DNA from: Trichobilharzia regenti
Taxonomy: Eukaryota; Platyhelminthes; Trematoda; Strigeidida; Schistosomatidae
Length of the DNA: 64,000 bases
Assembly: GCA_944472135.2 (NCBI GenBank)
Contig: OX235263.1
Coordinates: 13,995,517-14,059,516, forward strand
Direction: 5' to 3'
This document shows, piece after piece, positions 1 to 9,700 of this stretch. The notes under the pieces were generated by a model, which saw only the letters and a list, made by a program, of their open reading frames with translations, ran no database searches and was not told the origin of the DNA. How positions within the stretch are numbered: the stretch's first letter is position 1; every line of letters begins with the position of its first letter. The position numbers were made by a program, and so were the translations under genes.

Positions 1-232
1 TATCAAGTTAATGACATCACACGCTATTCCACTGCCTGAGTGAAACCTCAATGGGAAGCGGCGAGTTGTTCGTCGGTGCAAGCATGAATTGACATGGATG
101 AGGTGATGCGAAGAGGAGATGAAAGCAGGTGGGAAGATATGTAGCCAGTTAAATGTTTTGGCGGAGAAACGGACGAAATAGAGTAATGTCACATGTTGCT
201 CTTGGAATCAAAGGAGACAATAATAATAACTT
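1..232 (+). mobile_element. RTE-A non-LTR retrotransposon, 3' end fragment
   Basis: The C-terminal coding end and tail of an RTE element, cut by the window edge. It carries the usual order of 3' blocks: the ...[12 protein letters not shown] stretch, a GGGAAGCGGCGAGTTG block, the GAGGAGATGAAAGCA block (EEMKA) and a terminal ATAATAATA run at 220-232. Many small changes break the frame. It is a dead 5'-truncated copy in sense orientation. Confidence 0.8.
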
Positions 233-309
233 GATTCCATTAATCTGAAGTCAACGATATACTATTTTGGAGGAAATTAAACACTACTCATTTCTTATTT
301 TAACTATAA

Positions 310-1133
310 AATAATCATCTAAAATATCCCGAAGTTGTTCTGTCGATAGAGGATATCAACATCTCATCAAGAGATCTAAGCTATAGTGAGATAAAAGTAC
401 TTGAGAAAGGACTAAATTTTAACGTAACAGTTAATAAATTAAAACCAGAGGACGTTATTCCTAACATAGAGGCAGCACTAGGTTCAATAGACAAGACAAC
501 AGCAGAAGAGGTTAGAGCACAATGTGCGTCAACCCTGAAAAATCAAAAGAAGGCAAGATCAAACTTAACAAAATCAGAAAGGGAAGCTTTAATTAGTCTA
601 AAACAGGATAAAAATATTGTCGTCGCAAAAGCGGACAAAGGAAACGCCACCGTAGTTCTGAATAAATCTGACTATATCAAGAAAGTCAGTGAACATATTG
701 AAACGGGTCCATATGAGGAAATTAAGAAGCCTGTAGACACAATAATGAATAAGGTTAAGAAATCTACAGCAGAACTAGTACGCAGAATGAAGCCGTCTCT
801 GTGTGAGTCAAAATGGTTTAATTTAATGCCTAAAACTAATAATGCTAGAAGAATGTATGGTACTATTAAAATACATAAGCCAGGTTACCCCATACGACCA
901 ATAGTAGATTTTAGAAATACCCCTTCATATGAATTATCAAAACACTTAGCTCTAATATTATGCCCCATTAGAAATCGTTCAAATTCTAGGCTAACTAACT
1001 AATTCATATGAGATGAAAAATAAACTAAGAGACATTCAACTAGAGAATGATGAAAAAATGGTTAGTTTTGATATAACTAATCTTTATACTAATATCCCGA
1101 AGTTGATTTCCAACATTCCCTTCTCTAAAATGT
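310..1133 (+). pseudogene. Penelope-like element, N-terminal part of the reverse transcriptase
   Basis: The frame is open from 310 to the stop at 1000-1002, then a +1 shift near 1000 resumes at 1001 (NSYEMKNKL) and runs to 1133. Visible PLE RT landmarks are VVAKADKGN (about 619-645), YGTIKIHKPGYPIRPIV (from 856) and motif A SFDITNLYTNIP, whose catalytic Asp codon is at 1070-1072. The sequence breaks off right after motif A, so motifs B and C and the GIY-YIG domain are absent here. The product would be an RT-endonuclease used for retrotransposition. It probably belongs to the same insertion as the PLE-2 3' half starting near 3789, but the middle of the RT is missing. Confidence 0.85.
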
Positions 1134-1544
1134 AGTGAGATCTTATTTTGTGAATTACCTGAAAACTGAATATTTGACGTCAAGTCAATAAATATGGGGA
1201 AAACCAGCTACAATCTCTATCGCACTCGTTTATAAGCAGTCGTAGAGCTTGAGTAGAGTTTTACCCAAGGACCGTGTTACAGTTGTATTTCGATAATTTA
1301 AAAAATTGCCACAATTAATAACTCGAAAATATCAAATATGATTTTTTCAACTTTGTCTAATTGCCTTAAGGTATTTTTCATGTATAGCAGGTAGCTAGTT
1401 TTTATATGTTTAAATTACGACCACACAATCAATATATTGATCCTAACTAAGTAATTGATGTGTGTAATTCAACTGGAGGGAAATAAGCCATTGCGCCCAA
1501 TTTGAATGCTATTATCTCTTGGTTTAGTCGCTGAATGGTATTCA
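1134..1544. other. Unassigned stretch between two PLE pieces
   Basis: About 410 bases of AT-rich DNA with stops in all frames and no recognised repeat. It lies between the broken PLE RT and repeat H. Confidence 0.5.
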
Positions 1545-1860
1545 AGATAAAATGAGTTCATCAAGAAAATAAAAGACGAATTCAGCGAAGACAATCTTTT
1601 TCATTGACGAAATCATCTTCACAGGCTGTCTTACAGTTATATTTATATTAACCAAAATGTATAGTACTCTATTAATGAGTAATAGGAGATGAAATAATTG
1701 ATATAATTACTCAGAAGTGGCTTTGTAAGTAAAACATTAAAGCTGTAAATCACGTAGTACTCAACGGCACAAAGATAGAAATTTGATGAGGTTAAAATTG
1801 CTACTGAGTGAGAATAAAGGCAGTTGAGTTTCAGCTATACAAGTGTGAAGAGGGTATAAA
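1545..1860 (-). repeat. Repeat H, minus copy (PLE-1 terminal region)
   Basis: The reverse complement matches 3465-3790 and 61640-62207. Shared blocks include GAGTACTACGTGATTTAC, AAGCCACTTCTGAGTAATTA and AGCCTGTGAAGATGA. It follows the minus-strand PLE-1 coding frame on its 3' side, so it is probably PLE 3' noncoding or pseudo-LTR sequence. That role is inferred. Confidence 0.65.
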
Positions 1861-1959
1861 AATGCACAAAAGGAACAAATGAGTGTGATAATAGTGAACT
1901 AATTATTAAAGGAAAAGCAAAGTGAAAGTAGAATTGAAAACTGAGAAAATCCAAATTTT

Positions 1960-3078
1960 TTACAGCGAACGACTAGCGAAGAGGTTAAGACCAAGGAAAA
2001 ACGTTTTCTGTATAGAGACTTTGGGGTTGTATTGACAAATTGCCAGTGCCTTCGTCACACACAAGAGCCGTAACCTAAAGCCCTCTGTACCATTCGGCCT
2101 CACCTTGTAGATGAATTTGAAAGGCGACTGTGGTGCAGTTAAGTGGCCTGAGTTCACCAAGTGCTCGAGAATAGAACTGGTAATTGCCTTGCATTGTCCT
2201 TTTGCTAACCATGCTGGACAGTGTTCAGAGATTCTTTTGGAAAGTGTACGCTTTGTGCGGGCAATACAACTAGCTCCACAAGAGCGGGTGAATTTATAAA
2301 CACACACTGAGGTGGCCAAAGGCGGCAATCTATTCTTCACACATCCATTGATCATTTGTCGGCTGTAGAGATTGATAAGTGGCTCAGCCATATAGAAGGC
2401 TTTCCTCAGTGTTTTGCATAAGTGATTCTCCAGGATCTCAGCTGCGAAATTACCTTTAAATTCAATGCTCATAAATAGCAGTTTCTTCGTCACCGTCTGG
2501 GTTCTTTCAGGCTTTTACCTTAACTTCATGTTTTTATCGATAAATCTTAGGGGATATCCATTCTCTATGAGGATTCGTCTGAATCGTCCCAGTTCCCCAT
2601 AGATTGTATCACTGGAACATATCCTTCTTATTCTTGAGGATAATGAGTGGATCAGATTTCTCTTTCTTCTCAAAGGGACCCAACTATGGAAATTAGTGTA
2701 CTGACCATCCCATGTTGGTTTCCTGTTGATCGATCTTTGAGGAAAACCGTCAGATCTCTTTTTTTGGAAAACATCCAAAATATGGAATTCCGAGTTCACT
2801 TCTGATCCCGACGTTAATTAGATAGCATGATGGCAGCTGTGGAACTCTTTAGTTATCATTTGGATGTCGATATTCTCGTAACATTTGTTGAAAGTATCAT
2901 CCATGTATCTTTGATACAAATGGAAACCATCAATAGCAGGCCGTAACAAACTATTATCCAAACTTGCCAAGAAGCAGTCTGCAAATAAAAGACTCATTAA
3001 TGACTCCATTGCCAGTACATCTCTTTGTCTATAAAGCTTATTGTTGAACTTGAACTGGACATGTGGAGTGCACTTCAA
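1960..3078 (-). pseudogene. PLE-1 reverse transcriptase C-terminus plus GIY-YIG endonuclease
   Basis: One continuous minus-strand frame of 1119 bases broken only by two TAA codons, at 2818-2820 and 2515-2517. In order: a degraded motif B region (YRQRDVLAMESLMSLLFAD), motif C YQRYMDDTF with both aspartates, the FHILD block, INRKPTWDGQY (usually YRKPT), the ENGYPLRFI block, and a GIY-YIG-like domain VCVYKFTRSCGASCIARTKR followed by RISEH. The usual YIG has become CIA. PLE proteins copy RNA into DNA and cut the target with the GIY-YIG nuclease. Relatives in this window are at 34060, 37860 and 40745. The N-terminal RT part is missing, so this is a 5'-truncated dead copy, though its frame is unusually well kept. 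Confidence 0.85.
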
Positions 3079-3139
3079 TAGTGGTCCCTAAAGTCATAGG
3101 TCAAAACACGTGCATGGACATTATTATCCTCAACAGATA

Positions 3140-3462
3140 GTTTTGTACCAAAAGAAGACAATAGCCAGGCTACAGATCGTTTATTAAGGAAATCAACACA
3201 TATTCATTGATTTTCATGTACATTATTATAGACTATTGTTAGTAGACGAACGCAGTCTTCTGATTGGTTGTTTCTCACTGGAACTTTCACCTCTTTGTGT
3301 TTGTTTCTTAAGTGTCAGATCGTCTATATACTAACTGTATCCGCCTACGCAAAGCCTCAGTTCTCATTTTTCACACGACCAATATTTAGGACGTAAGCAT
3401 TGACGTAAATTAGTGCCTACTAACTTTGGCTAAAAGCCAGCTCTCACCACAGTTTTAGTGAG
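3140..3462 (+). repeat. Unclassified dispersed repeat R1
   Basis: Matches 26384-26735 on the same strand, sharing an ACAGATCGTTTATT-like block, CAGTCTTCTGATTGGTTGTT and a final GCCAGCTSTCACCA block. A short piece lies at 10150-10215. No coding capacity and no terminal repeats were seen. Confidence 0.6.
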
Positions 3463-3464
3463 AG

Positions 3465-3790
3465 GAACATAAGTGAAAAGTGACGTGACATCCATGGATG
3501 GCATTTTCATCCCGGATACATTAGCAATTCTAACCTTGTCAAATTTCTAACCATTTCTCTCTTTGTGCCGTTGAGTACTTCGTGATTTACAACGTTTATA
3601 TTTTACTCCTAAAGCCACTTCTGAGTAATTACACCATCCCCCATTACTCAATAGTAGACTACTATACATTTTTGGTAAATATAAATGTGACTGTACGGCA
3701 GCCTGTGAAGGTGATTTCGTTATTAAAGGAAATTTTCTTCTCTGGATTTATCTTTTATATTCTTCATGACCCAATGAATATTTTGGGTGA
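3465..3790 (+). repeat. Repeat H, plus copy
   Basis: The inverted counterpart of 1545-1860. Here it is uninterrupted, whereas the copy at 61640-62207 carries a SINE-C at the site equivalent to about 3628. It runs directly into PLE-2 coding sequence near 3789 and adds an in-frame open extension from 3582. Confidence 0.65.
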
Positions 3791-4679
3791 TTTAAAAACA
3801 GAACACATCTCTAGCTTCTTGACGCATATAAACTCACAAGTTGAGGGAATAAAATTCACATTTGAATCAGAAAATGAACAAGGAGAATTAGCTATGTTAG
3901 ATTGTAAGATAAAAAGAATGGAAGAAGGCAAACTACACACTAGTGTTTATAGAAAACCAACTTGTTCTAATAGACATTCAGACTTTAATTCATCTCATCC
4001 GTTGACTGTTAAGGCAGGCTTAGTTAAGTGTCCAACAAACCGAGCAGTAGCACTAAGTAGCAGAAGAAAAGACCTAAATGATGAAATAAAACAGATAGAA
4101 GAGGCTTTGGTGTTAAATAACCATCCTTTAAAATTCATTAGGAAGATCAAAAAAGGTCAAACGAACAATAAAAATAATTGTGGAACTATTAACAATAACA
4201 TAAATAAGAAAGAATATAAGTCATCTGCAGTTAAACCATATAAAGAGTGGACATCTGAGACGCTACGTTCGATTCTGAATAAAATAAGAATTAGGGTTGC
4301 ATTTAAACCTACAAACTCACTCAGGTTGGACAAGCTCTGTAGGTTAAAGGACCCAGATGACCCAATTAGACAAAAGAATATAATTTACAAAATACCATGC
4401 AATGACTGTGAGGTCAACTACATAGGTCAAACTAGTAGGTCAGGGGTAGTCAGATTGTCAGAGCATAAGAATTTAGCTAAGGTAAGAATGGTTGACCCCG
4501 AGAAGAAAAGTAGTTTAGAAAAAAGCTCAGCAATTGCAGTGCATGCGCTAACACACAACCACACAATAGAGTGGTGGGAGAGGGTTAAAATTCTAAAATG
4601 TAATCTAAATAGGTGGAGAGAGGGGTTGATTACTGAATCCTGCCTGGTTCATCGAGTCTACACCCAACACATGCAATAG
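3789..4679 (+). CDS. PLE-2 reverse transcriptase C-terminus plus GIY-YIG endonuclease (5'-truncated)
   Basis: Open for about 297 codons; the open frame itself begins at 3582 inside repeat H. It starts after RT motif C at LKTEHISSFLTHIN and continues with GIKFTFESE, AMLDCKI (the PLE FLD block), SVYRKPTCSNRH, NHPLKFIRKI, a polar Asn/Lys-rich linker, FKPTNSLR, and the GIY-YIG domain IIYKIPCNDCEVNYIGQTSR with RLSEH. The Cys pair before YIG and later His residues (HALTHNH) fit the CCHH arrangement known in PLE endonucleases. The stop is at 4677-4679. This is the longest uninterrupted TE frame in the window, but it lacks all RT catalytic motifs, so it could at most make a nuclease-domain protein. 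Expression is not shown. Confidence 0.85.
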   Translation, partial: DLKTEHISSFLTHINSQVEGIKFTFESENEQGELAMLDCKIKRMEEGKLHTSVYRKPTCSNRHSDFNSSHPLTVKAGLVKCPTNRAVALSSRRKDLNDEIKQIEEALVLNNHPLKFIRKIKKGQTNNKNNCGTINNNINKKEYKSSAVKPYKEWTSETLRSILNKIRIRVAFKPTNSLRLDKLCRLKDPDDPIRQKNIIYKIPCNDCEVNYIGQTSRSGVVRLSEHKNLAKVRMVDPEKKSSLEKSSAIAVHALTHNHTIEWWERVKILKCNLNRWREGLITESCLVHRVYTQHMQ

Positions 4680-4928
4680 GAATGAGTCATCATTCATACC
4701 TGAAATATGGAAAATACTATCACCAATCAAATCAAGTGAAAATCAAGAGAAAAACAATGGAACTATATGAATGAATTTAGGAAGTCGTGTGATTACCATG
4801 ATATGATTATGAGCAATAAATTGTGCTCGAAACGTGGTCATCAGTAAACATTACTGTATAATACTGTAAGACTATATCAAAACAAAATTTACCCATAATG
4901 GAATTACACTCTACCATAGTGCACAAGT
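4680..4928 (+). mobile_element. PLE-2 3' noncoding end
   Basis: Follows the stop of the PLE-2 frame and matches 30185-30428. It holds the recurrent PLE end blocks: a short hairpin around TTATGAGC...GCTCGAAAC (4808-4832), then ATTACTGTATAA, then the terminal ACTCTACCA.AGTGC block. The same end blocks recur near 12590, 37600 and 42787. Confidence 0.75.
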
Positions 4929-4929
4929 T

Positions 4930-5242
4930 TCGTTCTTATAGGTCTACAGTAGCCTATTGAAAATATTCTTTGTAACCCTCCCGCCAAGTTTCTGATCCGT
5001 ATAGGAGAAGTGACTGACTTACTTTGTTTGTATTGAAGATCCGACTGAATTTTGTTGTTGATGCTGGCTGAGTGACAAAGATTTCCAGATTGGTTTCATG
5101 TTGATGAATGCGTTTCTCGCCTTGGCAATTCTCGCTCGATTTGACATCCTCGTCCGTTCCCTCTGCCTGTAGTTGTGACAATGCTCTCTAGATAAGTGAG
5201 TGAATAAAGTAACCTCTTTCAAATCCCTCCCGTTGATATTTC
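4930..5242 (-). mobile_element. RTE-B fragment
   Basis: Minus-strand RTE thumb and C-terminal region: LYGSETWR-like (around 4990), the GKARNAFINMKPIWK block, and NGRDLKEVTLFTHLSREH near 5200. It is almost identical in order to 9100-9400 and 47480-47760. Frames shift several times. It ends abruptly at 5242 against a PLE-1 piece. Confidence 0.8.
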
Positions 5243-5248
5243 TTTGAG

Positions 5249-5432
5249 GATAACATCCGTGAAATAGTAACACAGTGCTTGAAGAATACAGTTAAAAGGG
5301 CATTCAATCTAGCAGATGTGCGTTGCTTCTTCATTGTCACTCCTATTTTACTCACAAGAAATAAGAATAAACTACCCATTTTCGACCCCACTGCATGTGT
5401 CTACTGGTTTAACCGGATATACGGAGCCAGGT
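5249..5432 (+). mobile_element. PLE-1 GIY-YIG fragment
   Basis: Reads NTVKRAFNLADVRCFFIVTP, then ACVYWFNRIYGARYTRQ, a decayed form of the GIY-YIG core. The same upstream segment occurs at 8440-8675. Only the start of the endonuclease domain is left. Confidence 0.7.
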
Positions 5433-5464
5433 ACACTAGACAACTGTTTCTTCTTGCTTTGGGG

Positions 5465-5640
5465 ACTCTTCATCAGTGCACACACATCAATGTTCGTACC
5501 CAGGAACTTCAGGTTACGGCGTCAGCCTGTAGACCATTCAAATACAGGAACTTGACCTAGCGGCCAAGCCATGAATTCCAAATTCCGTCAATTCGCGATA
5601 TATGTTTAGCGCAACCTCCAACCAGTGTCACTGGAGAATA
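5465..5640 (-). mobile_element. SINE-B, minus copy (5' half)
   Basis: Carries the SINE-B blocks GACTCTTCATCAGT, the reverse B-box region (CGTACCCAGGAAC), and the 5' leader GAATTCCAAATTCCGTCAATTC also seen at 58590-58630. It is followed at once by a plus-strand copy. Confidence 0.6.
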
Positions 5641-5855
5641 ACTGTCCTCCAGCTTCACATAATAGACACCGTTGGTTACGAAGATCTCTCTAGAAGGAAG
5701 ATCTCACTTCATAATCGGGATGTCTTGGGTTCAGATGCCGGTATGTGCGTTCTCTTGAAGACCTCTTAGTACTAGGGCGGAGTAGTTGTGAAGTACTCCA
5801 AGGTTTTCCTATGACTGTCTAACTTATGTCAATTCATGAACAATACGGTAACCTA
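5641..5855 (+). mobile_element. SINE-B, plus copy, degraded
   Basis: B-box-like TTGGGTTCAGATGCC near 5730, then CTTGAAGACCTCTTAGTACTAGG in the hammerhead position, then the 3' block TCTAACTTATGTCAATTCATGA. Together with 5465-5640 it forms an inverted pair. Confidence 0.55.
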
Positions 5856-6750
5856 TCAAGTCTCTACAAATGGACACTTGATAATTTTTCTTGAAGTTTC
5901 GATTGAATAGTATTGTCGATAACATTTAATATATAGTTAATTCTGCAATTATTACAGGTACGGTCTTGTATTCTGCCTGTTTCTCTTCTACTTTGTCGCG
6001 ACTGAATGTCAATAAGTCTAGCCAACATAATCACTTCTCTCAAAAATGAAGATAAACACGTACAAATTAAGCAAATCTTTTATATTTACACCAAAACATT
6101 TGAGTCAAGCCAAAATATCAATGCAGACAATTTGAGGAACATGACACAAATCTAACCTTGTTTAGTCATAACTTACGTCATTACTGAATAAATCTCAGAA
6201 TTTCTCTTAATTTCCTGTTTTTGTTTTCATCAATTTGTGATTAGTTGACTTTTGTTTAAATGTCTCGCCAAAACTTTTCACTGGATTTTGTTTCAAAAAT
6301 AAGTCAGCTAATTTTGTAGTCATTTTACTCTGACACACCTTTTCCTTGGCTAAATTTGACATCCTCGGTAAGCTGACCAGTATTCAGAGGGAAATAAACT
6401 TTGGCAATAAACTCTTACAGAAATCCCATCTAATAACGCATGAATCAGAGCCTGTGTTGTATTGATTAAACTTGTATGAATAAAGAGTTCTATTCCATCA
6501 CCATTCGAAATTCTACTCTCACACTCAATGAACCTCCTCAAGTCAGGCTTTCTTGAAAGTAATTTGAGATATATCATGTTTTTCTATTGCGTTTCCCAGA
6601 GAAGTTTCAATAGGACAAGTAGAAAATAAAACAAATGATTCATACGATGAGATTCTTTTCAACGAATTTATTATTAAGCTTCTTAGATGTTTGGACGTAG
6701 TCAGTGAGTATTGGTTTTGAAGGGATTTCGTTTAGTTTGATGGAGGGTTT
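5856..6750. other. Unassigned AT-rich DNA
   Basis: About 900 bases without a recognisable element. The only open frame is 75 codons on the minus strand (6350-6577), with no similarity I recognise. Confidence 0.5.
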
Positions 6751-6812
6751 CATCGTAAGCTGAAATCAGTTAGAGAACCACTGGAAAATGTGAGAGTACT
6801 GGACAGCTATTG
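6751..6812 (-). mobile_element. SINE-B 3' end, inverted
   Basis: The 3' block of SINE-B in reverse (GGGTTTCATCGTAAGCTGA, GTTAGAGAACCA, GAGTACTGGACAGCTATT). It stops within the hammerhead 3' part and abuts a complete plus-strand unit. Confidence 0.7.
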
Positions 6813-6985
6813 GATCGGGTCGTAGTGGCTTAATGGTCTACGAGCCTGCGTTGTAGCCAGAAGGTACTGGGTTCGAATCTTGGCGGCGGGCGCATATTGC
6901 TGAAGAGTCCCAAACTACGTTGACAGAGCTGTCTAGTACTCCCTGCAGGTTTTTCAATGTCAGCTCATTATGAAATCCGCCATCA
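6813..6985 (+). mobile_element. SINE-B unit with Pol III boxes and decayed hammerhead
   Basis: A-box-like GTGGCTTAATGGTCTA (6825-6840) and B-box GGGTTCGAATCT (6869-6880) mark a tRNA-derived head. The hammerhead position starts with core CTGAAGA at 6900-6906 and keeps stem II GTCCCAAACTA, but GAAA is lost (GACAGAG), and the cleavage triplet GTC is at 6931-6933. The 3' block CAATGTCAGCTCATTATGAAATC ends the unit, less one internal piece. Confidence 0.7.
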
Positions 6986-7405
6986 TTTCTTAAATCATCA
7001 AGGGACTTATGTCACTTCTGAGAATCAAGTCCGTATTATCCAATGCTGCGACCAGAAATGCTTCCACTGATCTATTCGATCCCACAATTGACCTCGAGTA
7101 GACCAAGTACCAATAAGCACGAAACTAAGGTCCAGGGTGACCTGTCAACTGTTTCTAACCATATGATAATAATGCAAAGAGTGCGATGATAGTCAGGCAC
7201 TTAGAATTGCAGTTGAATAACAGACTTGATGGGTGGAATTCAGTCTCCACCAGCATGAAACATCAAGCGGTAAAATAGTTTATATAATGAAAAGTATATA
7301 AATATATATGCATAACTTTCGCACTGAATAATTTCCAGTATTATTCCACTAGTCACTGTTTACTAGCTTAATTTACTATACTCTTCAAAATGCGATGTTA
7401 TTAAA
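6986..7405. other. Unassigned stretch
   Basis: No element recognised in this 420-base AT-rich piece. Confidence 0.4.
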
Positions 7406-7409
7406 CTTT

Positions 7410-7690
7410 TCAACTTGTTACATGCCGTCTTATTTGTCTTGCAAATAATAGTGTTCTCTGAGCTGATTGGTTTAATGGTGGAGATTTCTCCGTCCTCCCT
7501 CTAGACAACGTCTTCAGCGCAATTATTAGGATAAAGTGAACTGATTTAAATTTTCCATGAGTGAGAGAACTGTGTCTCATGGTAACCATCTTTACATCTG
7601 TATGGATCATTTTTTATTCACATGGATTCTAAAATTTCTCGTCACATGATTTACTCTTTATTATTTGGTAGATTTGGTCTATATTCACAT
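7410..7690 (-). mobile_element. PLE-3 3' noncoding region
   Basis: Matches 40140-40400 and partly 52770-52870, sharing CTGAGCTGATTGGTTTA, GACAACGTCTTCAGCGC and TGGTAACCATCTTTACAT-like blocks. In two of the loci it lies next to minus-strand PLE-3 coding sequence. Confidence 0.6.
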
Positions 7691-7734
7691 GTTTGTGAAT
7701 CGCTGGCTGATTCCCTTGAGTACTAGGCTTGTTG

Positions 7735-8045
7735 GAATTCTCCGGCATCAGTTTTTGTTTCCTCTGTTAAAAATTTTGACATTATCCTAATCATCAAGCT
7801 GGTGTCCATAATTATCTACATGCGTTGATATGAAACAGAAATATATATCATGTCTTTTCTTCACAGCTGATTTGTGTTTGTGGATTCTGATTCGAAGGGG
7901 ACTCTCACTTTGTCAAATGTATAATATCTGTTAAAGTTCGTACATGGGATTTATTTTGTAAATGGTATTAATTTCATTATCTCTTTCTGTTGGATCTTTC
8001 AGTTTGCACAATATCAAATGAATTGATTGTGCTGACCGGCTAGCT
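7735..8045 (-). pseudogene. PLE-3 GIY-YIG domain remnant
   Basis: Closely parallels the better copy at 41850-42209: the reverse strand gives blocks like GHQLD.DNVKIFN, KSAVKKRHDIY, RVPLRIRI and INTIYKINPMYEL (usual INCMNC). The YIG is lost. It is a C-terminal PLE piece without RT. Confidence 0.7.
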
Positions 8046-8435
8046 TGTGCCTTAGAACCATTTCAGACAGTATCACACCACCGAGAAGTTTTATTCAACT
8101 CATCATCGATTCAAATGGCCAGTTGCAAGTGACTAGGGATGATACGGGTCTTCTTGTTGTCACGGTTGGCATTATCATCCAGTTCCAACACTTCAGCTGC
8201 AGCCAGGGATTCAAAGAAAGCGAAGAATATCCTTTTCGATAAATTCCTCTTCTGGGTGTAAATTATATATATGTATGCTTTCATACACAGAATATTCTAG
8301 AATAGTAGTCAATAAGTGATTTTTAAAAACAACGATAAGAATATTGATATGAATCTAAAATCAAAAAAGCCCAAGTTACTAACAGTTCCTTAAAAAAAGC
8401 ATTATCCTTACAAATTCACTTCCTCGGAAATAACA
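8046..8435. other. Unassigned stretch
   Basis: No recognised element. One 65-codon plus frame at 8045-8242 has no features that point to a gene. Confidence 0.4.
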
Positions 8436-8439
8436 TCAA

Positions 8440-8675
8440 CGAGACACTAGCACTGTGCCTTAAGAATATGGTAAAAAGAGCACTTCCTCCTGCTGAACTA
8501 CTTTGTGTCTTCAAAATCATCACTATTTTGTGTTCTAGAGGTAAAAGGCAAACTGCCTAATTTTTCCTTTTCCATTTTTATCTATCAGTTTAACTGCTTT
8601 TGTCAAGCTAATTACATAGGCCGTACAATTAGGCGTGTTTCTCATCGAATTTCCGAAGATCACCCTGCAAAGTGG
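8440..8675 (+). mobile_element. PLE-1 GIY-YIG fragment
   Basis: Reads ALCLKNMVKRALPPAELLCVF, then after a frameshift FIYQFNCFCQANYIGRTIRR and SHRISEDHPAKW, a clear GIY-YIG start with YIGRT intact. It ends exactly at an ATT run that begins the minus-strand RTE-B at 8676. Confidence 0.75.
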
Positions 8676-9700
8676 TTATTATTATTATTATTGCTCCCTT
8701 GGGTCCCTAGTGGAACATAGGGTTTCAACTGCATGTCTCCACTTGCCACTTCTGTCTTCCTTCTCCTGTACTCATCACCTGCATCCATGTTAGTCCATAC
8801 TGTTTCAACTCCTCTTCACACGATCTCCTCCATGTCACTCTTGCACTGACGTCCCACTCGCTGCTTCCTTTTCGCGTTCCACTCGAGCAATGGCCTGACG
8901 CGCTCACGATGTCGCCCAGCGCGACGTCTCCTCAGCGAGTGTCCAATCCATCTCAATCCACTTTCGCCTGCATATTTGTTGGATGGCGATTGGTTCTTGT
9001 TTTGTATGTTTGTGCCCATAGTTACCCATAGTTGGTGATTCTTTCCGGCACGGACATCTGATCTTCAGTATAGAGCCAGCGAAGACAGCTGTTGATAAAG
9101 GTAGATCTGCAATAGCCTATTGGAAATATTCTTTGTGACCCGCCCGCCAAGTTTCTGATCCATATAGAAGAACTGACTGACTTGACGTTTGTATTGGAAA
9201 TCCAACCGAATTTTGTTGTTGATGCTGGCTGAGTGAAGAAGATTTCCAGACTGGTTTCATGTTGATGAATGTGTTTCTCGCCTTCTCGATTGTCACTCGA
9301 TTTGACATCCTTGTCCGTTCCGACATCCTGTAGTTGAGGCAATGCTCTCTAGATAAGTAAGTGAATGAAGTAACCTCTTTCAAATCCCTCCCGTTGATGG
9401 TGATTAGCGCTGGATGTTGCTGTTGTTGTTGGTTAGTTATTTTCATAACCTCCGTCTTGTCTATGTTCACATGGAGTCCTGTCTTCGTTGGGTGCTTCTT
9501 CGACCGGTTTGTCGGCCGGTTTTCGCTTGTAAGCCTTTGATTTTGTGTGACATCAAACATAACGTATCCACGCGCGAAATCCAGGTCTTCTAGGTTCTTC
9601 ACGTCGGTCCAGGATATTTCTGTCTTCTCGTTTCCCATTCACTGTCTGACGCGTTATCCAGTCTACCACAATTAGGAATATCGTGGTCATTACAATTTCA
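8676..9700 (-). mobile_element. RTE-B, 3' third of the element
   Basis: The 3' end is at the ATTATTATT run (8676-8692), followed by CCCTAGTGGAACATAGGG, the RTE tail signature. The minus strand then reads RHRERVRPLLEWN, RWIGHSLRRR, GSETWRAGHKEYFQ, VNGRDLKEVTSFTYLSREH, HVNIDKTEVMKI and LEDLDFARGYVM near 9580. The last is RT motif C with the catalytic DD replaced by RG. Dead copy. Confidence 0.85.

Noticed and set aside
4801..4850. Hammerhead ribozyme at the PLE-2 end
   Set aside because: Stem, GAAA and GUC are present, but the core reads ATTATGA rather than CUGANGA, and helix I does not pair. Kept only as a conserved hairpin.
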